DNA of 64,000 nucleotides from Albugo candida (taxonomy: Eukaryota > Oomycota > Peronosporomycetes > Albuginales): the NCBI GenBank assembly GCA_040437565.1, contig JBDOQK010000028.1, forward strand, positions 1 through 64,000, in the 5' to 3' direction. The translations under genes and the position numbers were made by a program. Shown here piece after piece: positions 63,049 to 64,000 of this stretch. The number at the start of each line of letters is the position of its first letter. Positions within the stretch are counted from its first letter, which is position 1. The notes below the pieces were generated by a model. That model had not been told where the DNA came from. It worked only from the letters and a program-made list of their open reading frames with translations, and did not search any database.

Positions 63049-63999
63049 TCACGATGCCGCCGTAGTAGATAGATTATACTTTGCGCGCAGAAAACCACGT
63101 CGCTGTGCTTGTAAAAGTCTCCGATCTTGCTGGAACGAAGATATTTTTTTCTCCAGACACGTTGCTTCCTCTGATCTCTGTCGAAGTTTTGCGGTCTCGA
63201 CCTCAACTTCTCTTGCACGGCGTTCTTTTTCCTGTTTTTGAATAACACATCGAACATCTCGAGCGACTTGAATGCCGTTCATCCATTGTCTTCGTACGGT
63301 GGAATTCTTCGCATCAAATCGATACTCCTTGCTTTCTCTTGTCGTGATGCGGAAGCCTACGTCCGCATTATCCTCTCCAATCGATACTTCCTGAACACTA
63401 ATAATCGCATCTAATGCGATGGTCTTGGTCTCACCTGCACAACTATGTTATCATTTTTGTATTCTGTTACGGAACATGGTAAAGATACCTTCATATTGCC
63501 GTGTTTCCAAATTAACTGACCGGTATTGAAATACATTCGCTTGGGGGAGAAACCATAGCTCAACAGATCGAGTTCGAATCAAACCGTATTTTACAAACAG
63601 CGTGCCGTTTTCCAAAATTGGTAGATATCGTTCATAGTAAACGTTCTCGGTCTTTGCTTGCATCCAACAAGTTGTACACACTCGGACGGGTTGGTCCATT
63701 CCGTACTTGATGATACGTTCGTATTGCCCAGCGCACTTGTGACAAAAAATCAAACCACAACACCGGCAGTGATGCTTACGTGTGAACAGATCAAACTGAT
63801 CCATGCAAGTTGTGCAGCAAATGGAACTGTCATCTTTGGTCCATGGCGGCGGCTTTTCGTATCTTGAGCATGATGATGATGCAAGGGTGTCGCGTGAACG
63901 CTGGATCCGTGCTTTACCAGGTTGAGTGTTGTCGTAGTCATACGGATTGGACGAAGCTTGAAAGCAGCAGGAAAATATGGAGCGAGCATTCGCGATCAC
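63049..63999 (-). CDS. FYVE-PH domain protein (5' end beyond the window)
   Basis: Exon 63999-63471 and exon 63434-63049, joined by a 36-bp GT-AG intron in phase. The first codon here is not ATG, so the true start lies beyond 64000. A FYVE finger reads C-C-T-T-C-M-D-Q-F and R-K-H-H-C-R-C-C-G-L-I-F-C-H-K-C, with the R-x-H-H-C PI3P-binding motif complete and C-T-T-C-W later. Next is a PH-like domain (L-F-V-K-Y-G-L-I-R-T, I-S-V-Q-E, F-R-I-T-T-R-E-S-K-E-Y-R-F-D-A, W-M-N-G-I), then a coiled coil rich in Glu/Arg/Gln. FYVE binds PI3P on endosomes; oomycetes have many such proteins. Confidence 0.88.
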
Positions 64000-64000
64000 T

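Noticed and set aside
1-64000. CRISPR array, rRNA or bacterial-type operon
   Set aside because: No regular short repeats with spacers, no rRNA motifs; intron structure shows nuclear eukaryotic DNA.

Overview
The window looks like part of an oomycete nuclear genome, most like the compact genome of a white rust (Albugo-type). Reasons: a flagellar gene (PACRG) beside a large Arb2-AGC kinase, an RWP-RK regulator, a ubiquitin-like PI4-kinase and tetraspanin-type and secreted proteins; short GT-AG introns of about 36-83 bp; and genes often less than 100 bp apart. Species is inference. No bacterial operons, CRISPR or rRNA were seen.

Layout. 1-12.4 kb is a graveyard of mobile DNA: Copia gag/protease remnant, a possible MULE remnant, a Ty3/Gypsy gag piece, an intact-looking 532-bp MITE (8-bp target duplication, long inverted termini), and a degenerate Ty3/Gypsy element (6873-11479) that landed inside the integrase gene of an older chromodomain Gypsy element. 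12.4-25.3 kb is gene-poor: PRPP synthetase-like gene (two exons), a secreted discoidin-like protein, a perfect-looking hairpin and several unresolved ORFs. 25.3-44.1 kb is dense with genes: RWP-RK factor, secreted Cys-rich membrane protein, RPL31, a four-exon Yippee gene, a double tetraspanin, PI4K-gamma-like kinase, two tandem secreted Glu/Lys-rich proteins, Arb2-AGC kinase fusion, COQ4, a PX protein, PACRG, a Sel1 protein and an NC2-alpha/DRAP1-like histone-fold protein.

44.1-60.4 kb holds a segmental duplication of an ELMO - SCCPDH-like - aquaglyceroporin cluster. In the left block ELMO is intact and SCCPDH is decayed; in the right block SCCPDH is intact and ELMO is decayed. Aquaporin is kept in both, but the left copy has lost the selectivity-filter arginine. 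Between the blocks lie Copia elements, a 294-bp-arm inverted repeat and a gag-protease-only LTR element nested in another Copia. 60.7-64 kb carries a CH/coiled-coil protein, a possible PIP-box ORF with a frameshift, and a FYVE-PH protein cut by the window edge.

Assembly caveat. There are fifteen runs of exactly 100 N. At nine of them the two flanks carry the same sequence (10 to 857 bp), so these apparent duplications are most likely unmerged contig overlaps, not biology. They duplicate ORFs at 13, 16, 22-25 and 57 kb.

Functions fall into membrane/phosphoinositide signalling (PI4K, PX, FYVE-PH, ELMO, tetraspanin), transcription and translation (RWP-RK, NC2-alpha-like, RPL31), mitochondrial metabolism (COQ4, possibly Sel1), cilia (PACRG) and secreted proteins of possible host-interaction role.
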